A DNA stretch of 60,913 nt from Planctomycetota bacterium (GTDB lineage Bacteria > Planctomycetota > Planctomycetia > Gemmatales > Gemmataceae), in NCBI GenBank assembly GCA_016872605.1, contig VGZI01000014.1, forward strand, positions 1 through 60,913, read 5' to 3'. The position numbers and the translations under genes were made by a program. The notes beneath the pieces are model-generated. The model ran no database searches and had not been told where the DNA came from. It saw only the letters and a program-made list of their open reading frames with translations. How positions within the stretch are numbered: the first letter of the stretch is position 1; each line of letters begins with the position of its first letter. Positions 18,687-27,975 of this stretch are shown here, one piece after another.

Positions 18687-18702
18687 ATCAACGGAGTGCA
18701 AC

Positions 18703-19275
18703 ATGTCCGACGACATCGACGACGATTTTCTCGATGAACGCCTCGAAAGCCTGTTGCGCCGGGCCGAGACGTTTCGTGAACTGCTGCGCGAAGGGGACGA
18801 GATTACCATAGGCCTATTTGACGGCGAGGTGCATGTCGCGGAATCCTACCGGTCAAAATTCGAGCGCAAGCACGCCAAGCTGTTCGGGCGCTTGCTCAGT
18901 ATCGATGCCCAGTTGGAGCCGGGTTGGACTGCTTACATGGCTTGTATGGTCGTGGCGGCAACCCTCATCATCGGCATTCATTTGCGCTGGTTTGACAGCC
19001 TGTTCGGCGAAGCGCTTGGCGAACTGCTGCAGACCTGGTGGTTCTACGCTCCGCTTGCCATCGCGATGATTTACCTGGCTCGGCAGGCGAATAGTTGGTA
19101 CTCCTCCTTCACCTATCGTTGGCATCGTCAGGATTTGATCGACATAATGCTGGTCGCCAATTTGGATCGCGACTTGTTGCTTGTCATGCTGCGCGACGAA
19201 GAGGAGCTCGACAACGTCATCCACCAGCTAAAGCTGGACGCTGGCCCGTTTCCGACGCAGGCGGGGATCCCGTGA
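18703..19275 (+). CDS. Membrane protein of unknown family
   Basis: 190 residues from ATG 18703 with an ACGGAG box. An acidic N-terminal region with amphipathic helices (DDIDDDFLDERLESLLRRAE) precedes two transmembrane helices (about 76-96 and 108-126) and a C-terminal helical region (LIDIMLVANLDRDLLLVML). Not recognised. It is convergent with the frameshifted zinc-ribbon gene. Confidence 0.65.
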   Translation: MSDDIDDDFLDERLESLLRRAETFRELLREGDEITIGLFDGEVHVAESYRSKFERKHAKLFGRLLSIDAQLEPGWTAYMACMVVAATLIIGIHLRWFDSLFGEALGELLQTWWFYAPLAIAMIYLARQANSWYSSFTYRWHRQDLIDIMLVANLDRDLLLVMLRDEEELDNVIHQLKLDAGPFPTQAGIP

Positions 19276-19309
19276 AATCACGCTTCTTGCGGCAAAGCCG
19301 GATCGTGTG

Positions 19310-20370
19310 TTACGCCGCAAGCGGCAAAGGGGACTTCTTCTTTTTCTTCTTCTTCGGCTTTTCGTCTTCGTCGTCATCATCGTCGTCGTCATCGTCGCCG
19401 CTCAGAAGCGTTTCGCGAATCATGCGTTCGGCTTCGTCGAGGTTCTTGATGCCGAGGAAGCCGTAATAGGTGGTGCTGGATGACGTGCTGGTCCCGTGGC
19501 GCCGGCTGTAGGTGGTCGTGATGGTGGTAACTGAGCGGAAGACGAGGTCGCCGGCGTTTGCACCGAAGAACCAGCTCTGCATTCGGTTCATCTGGGCGAG
19601 CAGATCGGGGTAGAAGCTCTCTTGATCGGGGCTGCCGAACCAGCCGGCCTGGTAGACGATGCAGCGCTTCGTCGTGATGACGTAGGCGGTGTTGCGCGCC
19701 GCTTTGCTGTCAAGAAAAAAGGCGGCAACAAACATGATGGGAACGAGGATCAACCAAAGGACCACGGCCGCAATGCCCACGAGCCACCCAAATCCTTCGA
19801 TGGCCATTCCGCCGGCGCCGCCGAGAACGACGCAAATGATCGTGACGACGAACGCACCGATGAATCCCTTGATGCTGGACTTGATACGGGCCATTCTCAG
19901 ATCGGGCTGCCCGACCCAGACGCCGGACTCGCGCAGGCCGAGTTCGCCCTTGATCATACTCTTGGTTTCTTCGGGGAGCTCGGTTGCCTCGAGCATTTCT
20001 TCGAATTTTTCGTCGACGTCCTTGTCGTCCTTGTCATCTTCGTCCTCGTCATCGTCGTCCTTGGCTTTGCTCTTGGCTTTTCCTTTGGGCGCATCGTCAT
20101 CGTCGTCGTCGTCATCCTTGGATTGCTTTTTCTTGTTCTCCCAGGGAGACGATTTTTTTCCTTGTCGTCGTCGCCGTCGTCTTCGTCGTCCCAGGCGGCA
20201 GCCGGGGGCTTCTTGGGCGCAGGTGCGGCGGCCTTGACGGGCGCAACCGCGGCATCCCCGGCCGCGGCAACCTTGAAGACCTTGGCGCACTTGGGACACT
20301 TGATCGATTTGCCAAGCAACTCGTCCTTGACCTTGGCGGAGCATGCAGTGCACGCAGTGACAATCGGCAT
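19310..20370 (-). CDS. Zinc-ribbon/PH-like membrane protein with apparent -1 frameshift
   Basis: The N-terminal frame starts at ATG 20370 (MPIVTACTACSAKVKDELLG) with a zinc ribbon (C-x2-C, then CPKC). At a run of seven A on the coding strand (T7 at 20153-20159) the sense passes to the other frame, which continues with an Asp/Glu/Lys-rich linker, two transmembrane helices and a bacterial PH-like domain (AYVITTKRCIVYQAG), ending at 19310. The neighbouring paralogue (20437-21477) has the same layout in one frame, so the two parts belong together. Either one A was lost (mutation or sequencing error) or the A AAA AAT run slips by -1. The acidic linker is encoded by long gat/gac repeats. Confidence 0.75.
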
Positions 20371-20436
20371 GGCAAGCAACCTTGATAGTGCGAGTCAAGC
20401 CACGAGGCAAGCGCGGTAGGCCTCGCGGGAGCGGTT

Positions 20437-21477
20437 TTATCCGAACGGGCGTTTCTCTTTGTCTTTTTTCTTCTTCTTTTTCCTGCCCTTGTCGTCCATC
20501 GTGTCCAACACGGGCTGAACCAGGATTTCGTTAATCATCTGCCGAACGAGCTTTAGCTTCTGGATGGCGAGAAATCCGACGGGCGTGCTTGGCTGAGCGC
20601 CGGGTCCGTGGGCTCGTTGGGCGGTCTCCTTGTCGACCTGAACGCCGGCGTCTCCCATGAGATCATAGGCGAAGATCAGGTCGCCGGCTCCGGGAAAGCC
20701 CGACGCCTCTTGCGATTTCATCTCGACGAGTTGCTCGGGCGAAAACGCCCGAACGTGGTGCGAGCCGTCGTAAATGTACGCGCGTTTGTTGGTGAGAACG
20801 TAACAGGCGGCGGCGTTGCCTCCCAAGCTCTTACGGAAGATAATCGCCACAGCGCCGACACCGCCGAACATCAAGAACGCCGCCGCGGCAAAACCGCCGA
20901 CGATGAGCTTGACCATCATCTCCGCGCTTGACAAGAGAGCGAATGCCGATCCACCCCCACATGCGCCCAACGCAACAAGGAGCGCAATCGGCCCGACCAC
21001 CAAGCCGATCCAGGCGCTGCTCTCGATGATCTTCGGGTCGGGGCGCCCTGCCCAGAGGGCCTTTTCCTTTTTGATGAACGATTTTTCGATCGCCTCGCGA
21101 GCATCGTCGGGAACGCCGCCTTCCTCGAAGACGTCCTCGACATCGAGAAATCCCAGCTTCGCCAGCGCGGAATCCTTTGCGGCTTCCGTTTCCTCGTCGG
21201 CTTCCGACTCATCGTCTTCATCGTGATCCGCGGCTTCGTTGACTTCGAACTCTTCTTCCTTCTCCTCGACGGCTTCGTTGACCTCGAACTCCTCTTCCGG
21301 CGGCGGACTCGGCGGTTTTGGCTTGGGCTTGGCGGCCTCCGGCGGCGATGACGGTTTCTTCGGCGCCGCCAGCGGAACTGCGCCCTTACACTTCGGACAG
21401 CGCAGCGCCTTGGCGGTCGTATTCTCCGGAACTTTCAGCTTTGTCTGGCAGGCAGCGCAAACGACAATCGCGGACAT
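20437..21477 (-). CDS. Zinc-ribbon/PH-like membrane protein (intact paralogue)
   Basis: 346 residues from ATG 21477 (MSAIVVCAACQTKLKVPE). N-terminal zinc ribbon (CAAC, then CPKC), a Pro-rich and then Glu/Asp-rich linker (about residues 35-125), two transmembrane segments (about 170-225) and a bacterial PH-like domain (ACYVLTNKRAYIYDG) with a Lys-rich tail. It is a tandem duplicate of the gene downstream. MJ0042-type zinc ribbons on membrane proteins are common in planctomycetes; the role is unknown. Confidence 0.8.
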   Translation of the reverse strand: MSAIVVCAACQTKLKVPENTTAKALRCPKCKGAVPLAAPKKPSSPPEAAKPKPKPPSPPPEEEFEVNEAVEEKEEEFEVNEAADHDEDDESEADEETEAAKDSALAKLGFLDVEDVFEEGGVPDDAREAIEKSFIKKEKALWAGRPDPKIIESSAWIGLVVGPIALLVALGACGGGSAFALLSSAEMMVKLIVGGFAAAAFLMFGGVGAVAIIFRKSLGGNAAACYVLTNKRAYIYDGSHHVRAFSPEQLVEMKSQEASGFPGAGDLIFAYDLMGDAGVQVDKETAQRAHGPGAQPSTPVGFLAIQKLKLVRQMINEILVQPVLDTMDDKGRKKKKKKDKEKRPFG

Positions 21478-21672
21478 AGACGATATTCCAAGGAAACGCA
21501 CAAACGACCGGTTCACTTAACATCCGTCGCATGCGCGTCCGGCTAACGTGCGGTTGAAAAAATGGCTCTGCGTGGGTTTCCGACAGTTTATTGAGTTTAC
21601 CAGACCATGAACGGGATTCCCAGCAGCAAAAGATAAATAAAATGCAAGCTCGAACCGACCGGGGCGCGAGCA

Positions 21673-22362
21673 TCACGTCGCAATCGTCAAGCGTGTCACG
21701 GCGATGTTGCCGGCGAAGCAGACATCGACATCGCTTCCGGAAACGCGTGGCCGAGCGTGGTAGTTGCCGTCGTAGTGCAATCCCTCGTCGGCTTCACGAA
21801 AACTCAGAGGCAGCGGGCCCGATTCGAGCGGGCAATGAACGACGCATGGCTCCGGCTCGTCGGGCAACAGGCTTGGGAAATTCACGTTCCAGAACGAACC
21901 GGGCGGGCCCGGGTCGGCAAGCAAGTCAGGCAGCATCAGCGCCATCCAGCGCCGGGCGCGGTCCCAGTCGATTTCTACGCCGCGTTTGCGATAGTGCGAG
22001 AAAGCGATCGCAGGCAAGCCATGCAACGCGGCTTCGCGTACGGCGGCGACGGTGCCGGAAATGTAAACGTCGGCGCCGAGATTCCCACCGTGATTCATGC
22101 CGGACAGGACCCACATGGTTTCGGGCGCCAGCTTGGCCAGCGCGACGCGAACGCAGTCGGCCGGCGTTCCTTCGATGGCCCAGCGGTGCTCCATTTTCCG
22201 CTTGAGGCGAATCGGCCCGTCGGTCGTAACGCGATGACCGCACCCCGACAAATGTGTGTGCGGCGCGACGCAGGTGACCGTGCCATGGCCGGCCGCAATC
22301 TCCGCCAGCGCCGCAAGTCCCAGTGCGTCGATGCCGTCGTCGTTCGTTACTAACAGCTTCAT
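21673..22362 (-). CDS. surE: 5'/3'-nucleotidase SurE
   Basis: 229 residues from ATG 22362. The SurE metal site is complete: D8 and D9 in VTNDDG, S39 in HLSGCG and the Asn in GMNHGGN (90-94). The enzyme removes phosphate from nucleoside monophosphates and helps in stationary-phase nucleotide turnover. It is divergent from a creatininase-family gene across a repeat-bearing gap. Confidence 0.95.
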   Translation of the reverse strand: MKLLVTNDDGIDALGLAALAEIAAGHGTVTCVAPHTHLSGCGHRVTTDGPIRLKRKMEHRWAIEGTPADCVRVALAKLAPETMWVLSGMNHGGNLGADVYISGTVAAVREAALHGLPAIAFSHYRKRGVEIDWDRARRWMALMLPDLLADPGPPGSFWNVNFPSLLPDEPEPCVVHCPLESGPLPLSFREADEGLHYDGNYHARPRVSGSDVDVCFAGNIAVTRLTIAT

Positions 22363-22395
22363 ATGTTGCGACCTCCTACATTATCATCATACCTA

Positions 22396-22480
22396 TGGAA
22401 GCCCAAGGATGAGCGCAGCGAATCTTTGGGATGGGACGCCTGTAATCCCTGGGGCTCGCTGCGTTCGCCTTGGGGCTTCA
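22396..22480. repeat. Imperfect inverted repeat upstream of the creatininase-family gene
   Basis: The ends tggaagcccaagg (22396-22408) and ccttggggcttca (22468-22480) are near complements; the interior has a second pair around gagcgcagcga and tcgctgcgttc. It resembles the palindromes in the mutL linker (54216-54364). It ends 4 bp before the start codon at 22485, so it must form the leader of that mRNA. Confidence 0.6.
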
Positions 22481-22484
22481 TGGA

Positions 22485-23261
22485 ATGGATATGCAACCCT
22501 GGATCCTGGCCGAGCAGACACACGAATTTGTGCGCAGGCACGAGTGGGAAGTCGCGGTTCTGCCGTTCGGCGCCACCGAACCGCACAATTTGCACATGCC
22601 GTACGGAACCGACAATTATCAAGTCGAGGAGATCGGCAAACGGGCGTGCGGCAAGGCTTACGAGGCCGGCGCCAAGGTGCTACTTCTGCCGACGATGCCG
22701 TTTGGCGTCAACACGAATCACCTGCAGATACCCGGCGGGTTGGCGTTGAGCGTGACGCCGACGACGCTGTTGCACGTCATCACCGACATCGTCGAATCGC
22801 TGGAAGCGCAGGGCGTTCACAAGCTGGTGCTGCTCAATGGGCATGGAGGCAATGAACTGAAGCCGTGGACGCGCGAACTGCACCATCGCACCAGTGTTTT
22901 TCTCTGCGTGTGCGATTGGTTCCGCATGGCGGCGGACGAGTACCCGAAGATATTTGCTAATCCCGGCGAGCATGCCGACGAAGTGGAAACAAGCCTTGGG
23001 CTGGCGTTTTTTCCCGATTTGCTCAAGCCCGGGCAAGCCGATGCGGGCAGCGCCCGGCCGACGCGATTCGAGGCGATCAATCGCGGCTGGGTGACGATCA
23101 CACGCCCCTGGCATTTGGCAACGACCAACACGGGCCTGGGCGACCCATCCGCCGCCAGTGCCGAGAAGGGGCATGCTCTGATGAACCTCGTCGTCGACCG
23201 GCTGTCCGAGTTCCTGGTCCAGCTTGCCGCTGAGCCGATGGACGTTGAGTTTCCGTACTGA
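22485..23261 (+). CDS. Creatininase-family amidohydrolase
   Basis: 258 residues from ATG 22485 (MDMQPWIL); ATG 22491 is also possible. The metal ligands of the creatininase fold are present: E in GATEPHN, H and D in LHMPYGTDNY, H in LNGHGGNE, and E in HADEVETSL. Relatives include creatininase, mycofactocin MftE and enzymes of deazaflavin or riboflavin metabolism, so the substrate is open. No clear ribosome site is seen because a palindrome fills the leader. Confidence 0.88.
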   Translation: MDMQPWILAEQTHEFVRRHEWEVAVLPFGATEPHNLHMPYGTDNYQVEEIGKRACGKAYEAGAKVLLLPTMPFGVNTNHLQIPGGLALSVTPTTLLHVITDIVESLEAQGVHKLVLLNGHGGNELKPWTRELHHRTSVFLCVCDWFRMAADEYPKIFANPGEHADEVETSLGLAFFPDLLKPGQADAGSARPTRFEAINRGWVTITRPWHLATTNTGLGDPSAASAEKGHALMNLVVDRLSEFLVQLAAEPMDVEFPY

Positions 23262-23275
23262 TGTCGCGGCTTGGG

Positions 23276-23917
23276 CTATTTGAGCTCGAGAAGTTTTTGC
23301 CGATCGATGGTTTTGTAGATAGTATGCAAGAACTCCGGCTGGATTCCGTCGCCGCGCACGGTGATGAGGAATCGCTTGCCGACGAGGATGACTAACTCAC
23401 CGGCCTGGTTCGCCTTGGTGTAGTTCTCCAACCCGATGTCGTTGCCGTTGGCGAAGGTCCGAGCATGACCGGTCGTGGAGTCGATTTTTTTTACGTGGAG
23501 GCGTGTCGTTGCGAAACCTCGATAAAGCTCTGGGATGTGAGCCGTGTCCTGAATCGTGATTGAGAGATGGTGATCCCCTTTACGATAAGATCGCTCGGCC
23601 TGGCTATGTTTGAACTCCCCAAGGTCGATGGTAGTCCCCTGCGGCTCCTCACCCGTGTACCCTTTCGGCGCCGCGGGCAGGAACGGCAGCAACTTCTGGA
23701 AGGGAACGGGATCGATCGGCTTGAGCGCCTGGGCCTCTTTTTCGATCTCAGCCATTTGATCCAAGAGCTTGGAGGCAGGGTCGCCTCCCTTGTCAGGACT
23801 CTCGCCGTTCGGTTGGCCATCGTCTTTGGCCACCTTCTTGGCGTTGTCCGCGGTTTCCACACCGCTTTTGCATCCTGCCAGGAAGACAAAGCTCAAAACA
23901 AGAACGAAAATGCGCAT
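23276..23917 (-). CDS. Predicted lipoprotein
   Basis: 213 residues from ATG 23917. The signal peptide ends in a lipobox (LAGC, Cys16). A Gly/Asp/Lys-rich linker is followed by a compact alpha/beta domain of about 140 residues (LPAAPKGYTGEEPQG, then HLSITIQDTAH, then FLITVRGDG) that I do not recognise. It lies upstream on the same strand as two trypsin-like genes read in the same direction, possibly one transcription unit. Confidence 0.75.
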   Translation of the reverse strand: MRIFVLVLSFVFLAGCKSGVETADNAKKVAKDDGQPNGESPDKGGDPASKLLDQMAEIEKEAQALKPIDPVPFQKLLPFLPAAPKGYTGEEPQGTTIDLGEFKHSQAERSYRKGDHHLSITIQDTAHIPELYRGFATTRLHVKKIDSTTGHARTFANGNDIGLENYTKANQAGELVILVGKRFLITVRGDGIQPEFLHTIYKTIDRQKLLELK

Positions 23918-23963
23918 AGTGGATCCTGAGAAAAATGACTCCTGATTACACCGGTTAGACGCC

Positions 23964-24968
23964 TCACGGTGCCTTTGCTTTCTTCTGCGTTTTCAGTTTT
24001 TCCAGCAGCGGGCGGACGGCTTCGCTGGGGATGGCGTAGCTTTCGGTGCGGCCGGCGCGGGCGATGTTGATGCCAATGACCTGGCCGTCGAGATTGCACA
24101 AGGGGCCCCCGCAATCGTTGGGGCGCAGGACGGAGTCGTGCTGAAGGATGATCGGGAAACCGCTGCGGCGTTCACTGAGCTTGCTGCCCATGTTGTTCTG
24201 GATGTCGCCGCGCGATTTCCCCGCTTTGGCGCCGGGCGGCGTTGTGAGCTTGGCGGTGAGTTCCTTCTCTTTTTCATCGCGGACGATCTTGAGCTTCACG
24301 TCGTCGCCGGGCTTGTTGCGCGACAAAAGGGCACGGAATTCATCGACGCCTTCGACGGCTTCGCCGTTTAGCGCGATGATTTGATCGCCGACCTTCAGGC
24401 CCGCCTTCTGGGCGGCGTTGTTGGGAAAGACCTCCTCAACCTTGACACCGGCGAAGTTGAGATCGAGCGCCACGCCGAGATACCCGCCCCCCGTCGCCGG
24501 CTTGATCAGCTTCTTGGCCCCCTTGATTTCCCGCGCCAGCACGCTGACGACGCCGACCGCGACCGGATCCATCTCCGTCCCCGGCGACGCCACCCAATGG
24601 CCCACCTTCGATATCTTGCTCTCGGCAAAGACGATCGGCGTCAGGCCCTTGGCGTCGATTTTTAGCATGGCGAGATCGCACGGCTCATCGAAGCCGACGA
24701 GCTTCGCGTCGTGCGTGGCCCCGCCGGGAAGTTTGCAGACCAACTCGCCCTTGAGTTCGCTGTGCTTGGTGAGAATCCAGCCGTCGGGGCTGATAACGAC
24801 GCCGAGCGCCGCTTCCTTGCCGTCCGCCAATACGCGAACCGTCGATTGGCTCGGCTTGGCGACTACCGGGCGAAACGCCTGCAGGATTTGCGGGTTCTTG
24901 CCCTGCTGGCCATGCACTGGGTTAACAGCAAAAACGACTAAGCAAAGGAAAAACACAACGCGTTTCAT
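23964..24968 (-). CDS. Trypsin-like protease homologue with embedded PDZ and Ser-to-Cys change
   Basis: 334 residues from ATG 24968 with a signal peptide (to about VHGQ). The protease halves are separated: His69 in ILTKHSEL and Asp98 in CDLAMLKI come first, then a PDZ domain (about 163-243, YLGVALDLNFAG, AGLKVGDQIIAL), and only then the nucleophile loop. That loop reads PNDCGGPL, with Cys286 where HtrA proteases have Ser in GNSGGPL. It could be a Cys protease, a slow enzyme or a peptide-binding pseudoprotease. The next gene on the strand (25045-26151) is a canonical relative. The PDZ position is unlike DegP/DegS. Confidence 0.85.
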   Translation of the reverse strand: MKRVVFFLCLVVFAVNPVHGQQGKNPQILQAFRPVVAKPSQSTVRVLADGKEAALGVVISPDGWILTKHSELKGELVCKLPGGATHDAKLVGFDEPCDLAMLKIDAKGLTPIVFAESKISKVGHWVASPGTEMDPVAVGVVSVLAREIKGAKKLIKPATGGGYLGVALDLNFAGVKVEEVFPNNAAQKAGLKVGDQIIALNGEAVEGVDEFRALLSRNKPGDDVKLKIVRDEKEKELTAKLTTPPGAKAGKSRGDIQNNMGSKLSERRSGFPIILQHDSVLRPNDCGGPLCNLDGQVIGINIARAGRTESYAIPSEAVRPLLEKLKTQKKAKAP

Positions 24969-25044
24969 GGGTGAGTGTCTCCGAAGTGTTTACGCTTAGC
25001 GTTCACATGGCGCCAGGCGCGCGCTAAACGTAAACGGCAAAAAA

Positions 25045-26151
25045 TCATCGCTTGCCGATCTCCACTTTTAATTTCAGCGTCTCATCGCCGCGGCGAACTT
25101 CGAGCACGATCGTGTCTCCGGCTTTCCTCATGCGGATCAAATCCGCGATAGTGACGCTATCGTTTAGCTCCTTGTCGCCGAACTTCTTGATGATGTCGTT
25201 GACCTTCAGACCCGCTTTGTCGGCCGGCGAATTCGGCGTGACGGCGGTGATGTGGCATCCGTCCGCCTTGGCGTCGCTCTGAACGCCGAGGAATGGGCCC
25301 CCCTTGCCGAATCCGCCGACGCCGAACTTGTTGCCGCCGAACACTTCGGCCTTGGCGATCTTGTCCCAGTGTTCACGATACGGATTGACCGGCACATGCA
25401 TGTTGGCGGCGAGCGATTGGCCGATCCGGCTATTGATGCCGATAACCCGGCCATGCATGTCGAAGAGCGGTCCGCCTGAATCGCCGCCGACCAGAGCGCA
25501 GTCGGTCGTCAGCGTGCTGTCGGTTTTGTTGAGCAGTCGGCCCAGGCGAACCGGCGGGGTGCGGCCCGGCTTGAAGCCGCCCGGATGGGCGCAGACCATG
25601 CACCAGTCGCCTTTCTTCAGTTGCTGGCAATCGCCCATTTCAGCGAAGGGGAACTCGCCGCCCGAGACGATCTTGATCATGCCGCTGTCGATGCCGTGGT
25701 TCCCGCCGAGCGTTTTTCCTTTGGCGGTCTTGCCTCCGTGGAAATAGACGGCGACATCGCGATTGGGCGCGCCGGAGACATGGCCCGCGGTGAGGATGTA
25801 ACCGTCTTTGGTGACGATGACGCCGCTGCCGAAGCTGGCGCCGACGCGGACTGAGACGACGGCAGGGCTGATCTTCTCGACAAGCTGCGCGACGTGCTCC
25901 TGCATCGCTTTCAGTTCCTCGACGCCTTCCGGGGCCGCCTTGTAAAAAGCGCCCGGCAGTTTCTCCGTCAACGGCTTCAGCGGAGGCGCGATGAACTTGG
26001 GCTTCACTTCCTGGGCCGATCGGCTGAAGTCGATCAGCGACTGCCACCAGGACGGCGCCTTTGCCTCCTGGGCCGATGCCCCAGAGAGTGCCAGGAGAAC
26101 GGCCGCGATGGTTGCGATGACGACGCGGCTTGACTGACGAATCGATTGCAT
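25045..26151 (-). CDS. Secreted HtrA-like serine protease with C-terminal PDZ
   Basis: 368 residues from ATG 26151, signal peptide to about ASAQ. The catalytic triad is complete: His124 in ILTAGHV, Asp155 in GIDSGMIKI and Ser225 in GGDSGGPL. One PDZ domain follows (about 285-366, FLGVQSDAKADG, AGLKVNDIIKKFG). It should act in the periplasm in protein quality control. It stands 76 bp upstream of the Cys-substituted homologue and is read in the same direction. Confidence 0.92.
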   Translation of the reverse strand: MQSIRQSSRVVIATIAAVLLALSGASAQEAKAPSWWQSLIDFSRSAQEVKPKFIAPPLKPLTEKLPGAFYKAAPEGVEELKAMQEHVAQLVEKISPAVVSVRVGASFGSGVIVTKDGYILTAGHVSGAPNRDVAVYFHGGKTAKGKTLGGNHGIDSGMIKIVSGGEFPFAEMGDCQQLKKGDWCMVCAHPGGFKPGRTPPVRLGRLLNKTDSTLTTDCALVGGDSGGPLFDMHGRVIGINSRIGQSLAANMHVPVNPYREHWDKIAKAEVFGGNKFGVGGFGKGGPFLGVQSDAKADGCHITAVTPNSPADKAGLKVNDIIKKFGDKELNDSVTIADLIRMRKAGDTIVLEVRRGDETLKLKVEIGKR

Positions 26152-26376
26152 GGTGATCTTGCCCCGCGAAGAGTCCTCGTGCGGCCGGTCATTCCGACCG
26201 AGCCGCGATCAGCAACTGGATGGTTGTGGCGATGACTCCATGTATTTTGCCTGATCCAGGCAGCGGAGTCGATAACTTTGTTTGAAAAAAATGATTCCGC
26301 GCAGAAATTCATGGAATAATGGCCAGGAAAATCACGCGGGAGGGGCGTTTCGACGTGGACCGAACGGCCGCCGTAG

Positions 26377-26395
26377 GGCACGTTTTCAACGTGCC
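26377..26395. repeat. Short palindrome ggcacgtt-ttc-aacgtgcc
   Basis: A perfect 8-bp stem with 3-nt loop, 17 bp after the GGDEF gene stop codon. It belongs to a family also found at 27995-28057 and 30272-30334. It may act as the terminator of that gene. Confidence 0.65.
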
Positions 26396-26411
26396 AGAGA
26401 ACCGAACAGTA

Positions 26412-27713
26412 TCAGATTTCCTCCGACGACTCGGCGGCGTGCTCTTCGACCCATAACGCCAACTCCTCGCTGGTGAGCCGGTTGGGGACGACGCATTCGT
26501 GCAGGAAGCCGCCGTCGTCGTCCGGCACTACCCACATTACGCGCACCAAAAGTGTCTTGGCGCCACACTCGTGCAGCGGCTCGATCGCCAGCAGCGTTTG
26601 CTCGGGCAAGCTGCATTCGAGCTTCAGACATAGGCCGCTGGCAGAAATGTCGCGAACCCGAGCGAATGCGTCAAGGTCGTCAGCTTCCACTTCCTGGCGA
26701 ACACGGGCCGGCAGATCACAGAGAATGCGAGCGGTCGCGCGGCGTTCGACTACTTTGCCCTCCGCGAGCTCCACCTCCAGTTCCGAATCGCACAACACCT
26801 GGTGCACGATCCGATCCTTGCCCGCTTTCTTCGCTTGGTACATCAGCTGATCGACGCGGCGGACCATGGCGTCCACGTCGCGCACCGGCTGCGGAAAAGT
26901 CGTGGCGCCAATGCTGATCGTCACGGGCCAATTCCGCTCCTGCATCTCCCGGGTGAACGATTCGCGAATGCGCTCCAGGATGGCTCGGGCGTCGTCCTCG
27001 TTGCATTCAGGCAACAGGAGCGCAAACTCATCGCCGCCCAGACGCGCCAGCACATCGGTTGCCCGGATCGAGCTTTGAATCGCCACGACTAATGAACACA
27101 ACGCCTCATCGCCGGCGGCATGGCCGAGCTTGTCGTTGAGCCATTTGAAGTTGTCAAGGTCCAGGTACGCCAGCGTCAGCGGCTGCTCGTTGCGCAAGGA
27201 TCGCTCGACTTCCAGTGTCACGCTTTCGTAGAAGGTGCGGCCGTTGGCGGCGCCGGTGAGCGGGTCGGATCGTGCCAGCCTCTTTTCCAGATACAGGCTA
27301 ACCCGCAATCGCGATAGCAAGCTCGAGGTGATCACAAAGATGCCAAAGCGCGCCGTCCCGTTCCATAGATGGATGACGCCGCTCGCTGTCGAGCCCTCGG
27401 CAACTTCAACGACCTGCCAGCTGACAGCACAGGCCATTGCCAGCAAGATGCCCTGCGCGAATCCACCCCACCAGGCGCCCAACGCGATCGGCACGAGATA
27501 GAAGATCGCGAAGGACAAATCTGGCCCTGTCAGGTAATCCAGAACGCCAATGACGCCGACCAATGCCAATCCGCCCAGCGCCAGGAGCAGACCGTGCCAG
27601 CCGTCAATGAAGACGCGGCCGGGGAGTTCCGACCGATCGGTCCCTAGTACCATCTGGGACAAAGAAGTGCGGCTAACAGGTTCCGCGGTGAGTGTGTGCG
27701 TGCTCGTGGCCAT
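26412..27713 (-). CDS. Membrane diguanylate cyclase with C-terminal PilZ domain
   Basis: 433 residues from ATG 27713 (MATSTHTL). Four or five transmembrane helices (about 38-135) lead to a GGDEF domain: DPLTGAANGR, LDLDNFKWLND and the intact active site GGDEF at 226-230. The inhibitory site RATD (217-220) sits five residues before it, the normal spacing for c-di-GMP feedback. A PilZ domain follows (about 323-410) with RRATAR and DISASG. It should make c-di-GMP from two GTP and also bind it, so product sensing through both the I-site and PilZ is likely. Confidence 0.92.
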   Translation of the reverse strand: MATSTHTLTAEPVSRTSLSQMVLGTDRSELPGRVFIDGWHGLLLALGGLALVGVIGVLDYLTGPDLSFAIFYLVPIALGAWWGGFAQGILLAMACAVSWQVVEVAEGSTASGVIHLWNGTARFGIFVITSSLLSRLRVSLYLEKRLARSDPLTGAANGRTFYESVTLEVERSLRNEQPLTLAYLDLDNFKWLNDKLGHAAGDEALCSLVVAIQSSIRATDVLARLGGDEFALLLPECNEDDARAILERIRESFTREMQERNWPVTISIGATTFPQPVRDVDAMVRRVDQLMYQAKKAGKDRIVHQVLCDSELEVELAEGKVVERRATARILCDLPARVRQEVEADDLDAFARVRDISASGLCLKLECSLPEQTLLAIEPLHECGAKTLLVRVMWVVPDDDGGFLHECVVPNRLTSEELALWVEEHAAESSEEI

Positions 27714-27975
27714 GCAGGGAATCCATGCGGGGTTTTTGGGGACTCGTCCTGCTGAACCATAACATTTTTTTTCGGCACGTCGGGGTTTACGGAAAAAGTG
27801 TCGCCAGAACTTTTGATTGCGATACACTCGTTCAAGTCCTGGAAACGATGAATACGCTAACACGTTAATATTTACTAAAATGATAATATAAGTGAACTTC
27901 TCGATATGGAGCGCGCTTGGTTTTCCAGCCCATTGAAGATGAACGCAACACCTTGTAGCTATTTGCGTTGTGATT

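Noticed and set aside
19340..19400. Simple-sequence tgt/cgt runs as a tandem-repeat locus
   Set aside because: They are codon runs for Asp and Lys tails of the zinc-ribbon protein and need no other explanation.
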